From the NCBI GenBank assembly GCA_963775835.1, contig CAVZKV010000012.1:620001-684000 (forward strand): a stretch of 64,000 nt of DNA, given 5' to 3'. Of this stretch, positions 61,552 to 64,000 are shown piece after piece. Source of the stretch: AWTP1-13 sp963775835 (GTDB lineage Bacteria > Pseudomonadota > Alphaproteobacteria > Rhizobiales > Hyphomicrobiaceae). The notes below the pieces were generated by a model that saw only the letters and a list, made by a program, of their open reading frames with translations, ran no database searches and was not told where the DNA came from. Position numbers and translations under genes: made by a program. Every line of letters starts with the position of its first letter. The first letter of the stretch is position 1.

Positions 61552-62736
61552 ATGCTTGCCGACGTTGCGCCTCCTCGATTAGCCCGGCGTCTCGTGCTCG
61601 CGGGCGCGCTCATCTTTGCTGCGTCGCTTCCCGCCGGCGCGCAAGAGGTCGTGAAGCTCGGTTTGATCGCGGCCATGTCGGGCCAATCGGCAAAATCCGG
61701 CGAGGCGATCGTGCGCGGCCTTTCCCTCGCCATCGACGAGATCAACGCCGGCGGCGGACTATTGGGCAAAAAGGTCGAGCTCGTCGTCCGCGACGACGAG
61801 AGCAATCCCGCCAAGGGAGCGATTGCGGCGCGGGAGCTGGTGCAGCGCGAGAAGGTCGCGGCCCTGTTCGGTGGCCTCGACACGCCGGTGTCGCTGGCGA
61901 TCGTGCCGTTCGCCAACCAGAACAAGGTTCCCTTCATGGGGGTATGGGCGGCCGGCACGCCGATCACGCGCAACGGCGCCACAGAGAACTACGTCTTTCG
62001 TGTCTCGGCGGTGGACGAATTGGTGGACAAGGCGCTGGTCGACTACTCGATCGCCAAACACCAGGCCAAAAAGCCCGGCATGATCCTGATCAACAACCCC
62101 TGGGGCGAATCGAACGAAAAGGGTCTCAAGGCCGCGCTCGCTGCCAAGAACATCCCCTATGCCGGCATCGAGAAGTTCGAAACCAACGACGTCGACGTGG
62201 TGCCGCAGCTGAGCCGCCTCAAGGAGGCCGGTGCCGACGTGCTCTACCTGGTCGCCAATGTGGCGCCCTCCTCGCAAGTCGTGAAGTCGCTCGACCGCAT
62301 GGGTTGGAATGTGCCGATCGTATCGCACTGGGGGCCGGCCGGCGGACGCTTCAGCGAACTGGCGGGCGCCAGCGCCGCCAAGGTGCACTTTATCCAAACC
62401 TATAGTTTCTCGGGCAAGCTTTCGCCCAAGGGTGAGGCGGTGCTGGCGGCGCTCAAAAAGAAGTATCCGGAGATCAAAACGCTGGCCGACGTGACGCCCG
62501 CGGTCGGCATCGCCAACGCCTATGACGCCATGCACCTGACCGCGCTGGCGATCGGCAAGGCGCAGTCCCTCGAGGGGCCCAAAGTGCGCGACGCCTTCTA
62601 TGCCATCGACAGTTACGCCGGCCTGATCAAGACCTACCAAAAGCCGTTCAGTCCCGAAAACCAAGATGCGCTTTCGGAAAAGGACTACCTCTTTACGCAC
62701 TTCGTGGAGGGTGAGATCCTGCCGCTGACACAGTAA
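61552..62736 (+). CDS. ABC transporter substrate-binding protein (LivK-type, second system)
   Basis: 394-residue periplasmic protein with signal peptide (RRLVLAGALIFAASLPAGAQE), then VVKLGLIAAMSGQSAKSGEAIVRGL. The Leu/Ile/Val-binding fold segments GGGLLGKKVELVVRDDESNP and PAKGAIAARELVQREKVAALFGG are present. First gene of a second Liv-type operon that runs beyond the window. Ligand unknown; likely an amide or amino acid. Confidence 0.92.
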   Translation: MLADVAPPRLARRLVLAGALIFAASLPAGAQEVVKLGLIAAMSGQSAKSGEAIVRGLSLAIDEINAGGGLLGKKVELVVRDDESNPAKGAIAARELVQREKVAALFGGLDTPVSLAIVPFANQNKVPFMGVWAAGTPITRNGATENYVFRVSAVDELVDKALVDYSIAKHQAKKPGMILINNPWGESNEKGLKAALAAKNIPYAGIEKFETNDVDVVPQLSRLKEAGADVLYLVANVAPSSQVVKSLDRMGWNVPIVSHWGPAGGRFSELAGASAAKVHFIQTYSFSGKLSPKGEAVLAALKKKYPEIKTLADVTPAVGIANAYDAMHLTALAIGKAQSLEGPKVRDAFYAIDSYAGLIKTYQKPFSPENQDALSEKDYLFTHFVEGEILPLTQ

Positions 62737-62772
62737 CCATTGTCGGCCGTCTTTGTCCGCAGCTGAGGATCT

Positions 62773-62800
62773 CACCAGCGTCGCGCCCGCGACGCTGGTG
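62773..62800 (+). promoter_or_regulatory. Intercistronic 13-bp hairpin after the substrate-binding-protein gene
   Basis: Perfect inverted repeat CACCAGCGTCGCG / CGCGACGCTGGTG separated by two bases, between the LivK-type and LivH-type genes. No T-tract follows, so it is probably an mRNA-stabilising or attenuating hairpin that sets a higher level of the binding protein. Confidence 0.72.
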
Positions 62801-62805
62801 ATCCC

Positions 62806-63702
62806 GTGCCATCGACCGGAGGGGCAACCATCCTCGTAACCTCCGCCATCATGAGCGGGCTCGCACTGGGCGCCATGTACGGCCTGATCGCGCTCGGATT
62901 TCACATCACCTATGTGGTTTCCAACACGGTCAACTTCTCGCAAGGCAGCTCGGTCATGCTGGGCGCCGTGCTGGGCTACACTTTCGCGGTGCGGCTCGGC
63001 TGGCCCTTGCCGCTGGCGCTCGCGACCGCGCTCGTCGCCTGCGCGGGCTTCGGGCTGCTCGTGGAGCGCACGCTGGTGCGCCCATTCGCGGAACGCGGCT
63101 CGAATGCCTGGCTGATGGCGACGGTGGCCGGCGGCATTGTCTTGGACAATGCGGTCCTGTTCACCTTCGGCAAGGAGCCGCGCAGTTTCCCCTCGGTGCT
63201 GGCCATGCAGCCGGTCGAGATCTTCGGCGCCGGCGTCTTTCCCTTGCAGTTGCTGATCCCCGTCATTGGTATCGCCATCGCCGGCGGTCTTGGCCTGCTG
63301 TTGCGGCGAACGCGGCGCGGCAAGGCCCTGTTGGCGGTGGTGCAGAACGCCGATGCAGCCCGCTTGATGGGCATCGACGTTAAGCGCACGGTCGCCCTGT
63401 CCTACGCGCTCTCCACCGCGCTTGCCGGCCTTGCCGGGCTGCTGATCGCGCCGCTTTTCAGTGTGCACTCTGACATGGGCACCCTGTTCGGCATCAAAGC
63501 TTTCGCCGTCGCCATCCTGGGCGGCATCACGTCGGCCTCCGGCGTCATGTTCGCCGGCATCCTCTATGGCATTGCCGAGGCCCTGGTGACGGCGCTGTTC
63601 GGTTCGACCTACACGCAAATCGTCATGTTCACGGTGGTCATCGCCGCGCTGGCGCTGATGCCCAATGGCCTGTTCGGCCGGGCGCCGGTCAAGAAGGTAT
63701 GA
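62806..63702 (+). CDS. Branched-chain amino acid-type ABC transporter permease (LivH-like, second system)
   Basis: 298-residue permease: SGLALGAMYGLIALGFHITYVVSNTVNFSQGSSVMLG at the N-terminus, GKALLAVVQNADAARLMGIDVKR (EAA-like) and GIKAFAVAILGGITSASGV. The start is uncertain: GTG at 62806 is upstream of the GGAGG, ATG at 62851 is downstream but would cut the first helix, and the codon spaced 7 bases from GGAGG is ATC (62830). About eight helices. Confidence 0.88.
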   Translation: MPSTGGATILVTSAIMSGLALGAMYGLIALGFHITYVVSNTVNFSQGSSVMLGAVLGYTFAVRLGWPLPLALATALVACAGFGLLVERTLVRPFAERGSNAWLMATVAGGIVLDNAVLFTFGKEPRSFPSVLAMQPVEIFGAGVFPLQLLIPVIGIAIAGGLGLLLRRTRRGKALLAVVQNADAARLMGIDVKRTVALSYALSTALAGLAGLLIAPLFSVHSDMGTLFGIKAFAVAILGGITSASGVMFAGILYGIAEALVTALFGSTYTQIVMFTVVIAALALMPNGLFGRAPVKKV

Positions 63703-63712
63703 CGAGGGCTTA

Positions 63713-64000
63713 ATGAACCGGGTCCTCAACGTTGCAACCATTGCGGTCCTGGCGACTGCGGGCCTCGGCGTGGCCCTCCTCGGCGAGGGCTATACCCCGT
63801 TCGTGCTGGCGCTGGTCGCGCTGACCACCATCGTCGGCGTCGGCCTCAACATCCTGGTCGGCCTCACCGGACAAATCTCCATCGGGCATATCGGCTTTTA
63901 CGCCATCGGCGCCTATGCCGTGGCGGTCCTCACGCTCAAGGGCATCAATTTTTGGGCGGCACTCGCCGGCGCCGGCGCGCTCGCCGCGGCGATCGGCGCA
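63713..64000 (+). CDS. Branched-chain amino acid-type ABC transporter permease (LivM-like), truncated by window end
   Basis: ATG at 63713, ten bases after the LivH-like stop; 96 residues visible. MNRVLNVATIAVLATAGLGVALLGEG, then ILVGLTGQISIGHIGFYAIGAYAVAVLTLKGINFW, is the LivM N-terminus. The rest continues beyond 64000. Confidence 0.9.
   Translation, partial: MNRVLNVATIAVLATAGLGVALLGEGYTPFVLALVALTTIVGVGLNILVGLTGQISIGHIGFYAIGAYAVAVLTLKGINFWAALAGAGALAAAIGA

Noticed and set aside
61759..63741. 660-residue open frame on the minus strand over the second Liv-type operon
   Set aside because: Complement of well-supported LivK/LivH genes; His/Arg/Gln-rich composition typical of GC-rich antisense frames.

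Overview
The window looks like chromosomal DNA of a GC-rich alphaproteobacterium (G+C in the mid-to-upper 60s by eye). The clearest lineage signal is the left end: accB-accC-aat followed by convergent DUF2155 and NDUFA12-type genes, a neighbourhood typical of alphaproteobacteria, next to a DsbA-like thiol protein and a B12-dependent class II ribonucleotide reductase. No rRNA, tRNA or CRISPR array was found.

Layout. Positions 1-11.4 kb hold housekeeping genes: M48 protease with TPR tail (cut by the window edge), DsbA-like protein, accB, accC, aat, DUF2155, NDUFA12-like, nrdJ and a MAPEG protein. Positions 11.5-13.4 kb hold a TauD/TfdA dioxygenase and an ICMT-like membrane methyltransferase. 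Positions 28.3 to 13.4 kb (minus strand) form a run of 14 genes with no gap above about 58 bp: a CocE-type hydrolase, a five-gene Liv-type ABC transporter, a small GAF protein, two tandem paralogous amidohydrolases, a four-gene Pot-type ABC transporter and a DadA-like FAD oxidoreductase. It reads as one catabolic operon with two importers. Positions 28.5-31.2 kb hold small genes (zinc-ribbon-like, PHA-system, an orphan recombinase-like DNA-binding protein), a decayed molybdopterin-oxidase remnant and an L,D-transpeptidase. Positions 37.4 to 31.4 kb (minus) encode a Rieske oxygenase, a TRAP transporter and a TPP-dependent enzyme. Then come a HAD phosphatase, a 3-hydroxyisobutyrate-dehydrogenase-like enzyme, two polysaccharide deacetylases and a complete Dpp/Opp-type ABC operon (41.5-47.1 kb) closed by a good intrinsic terminator.

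Positions 47.3-56 kb are the most plastic part: GNAT, PsiF-like and alpha/beta hydrolase genes, a decayed IS630-family element lying exactly at the hydrolase stop codon, a ChrR-type cupin, an AtzA/TrzN-type amidohydrolase, a LysR regulator divergent from a nitronate monooxygenase, and a severed MFS transporter abutting a VOC gene. Positions 56.0-60.9 kb carry a DUF1116-FdrA-DUF2877 operon (the AllG-AllF-AllH set known as oxamate carbamoyltransferase in Escherichia coli) divergent from a GntR/FCD regulator. Its first gene is frameshifted. The window ends in a second Liv-type ABC operon.

Overall the region is a transporter- and amidohydrolase-rich catabolic landscape aimed at peptides, amides, ureides and aromatic or keto acids. 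No clear new defence or mobile system was found. The most unusual points are the 14-gene two-transporter operon, the broken oxamate carbamoyltransferase operon, the near-silent IS630 insertion, and the orphan double recombinase-like repeat protein.
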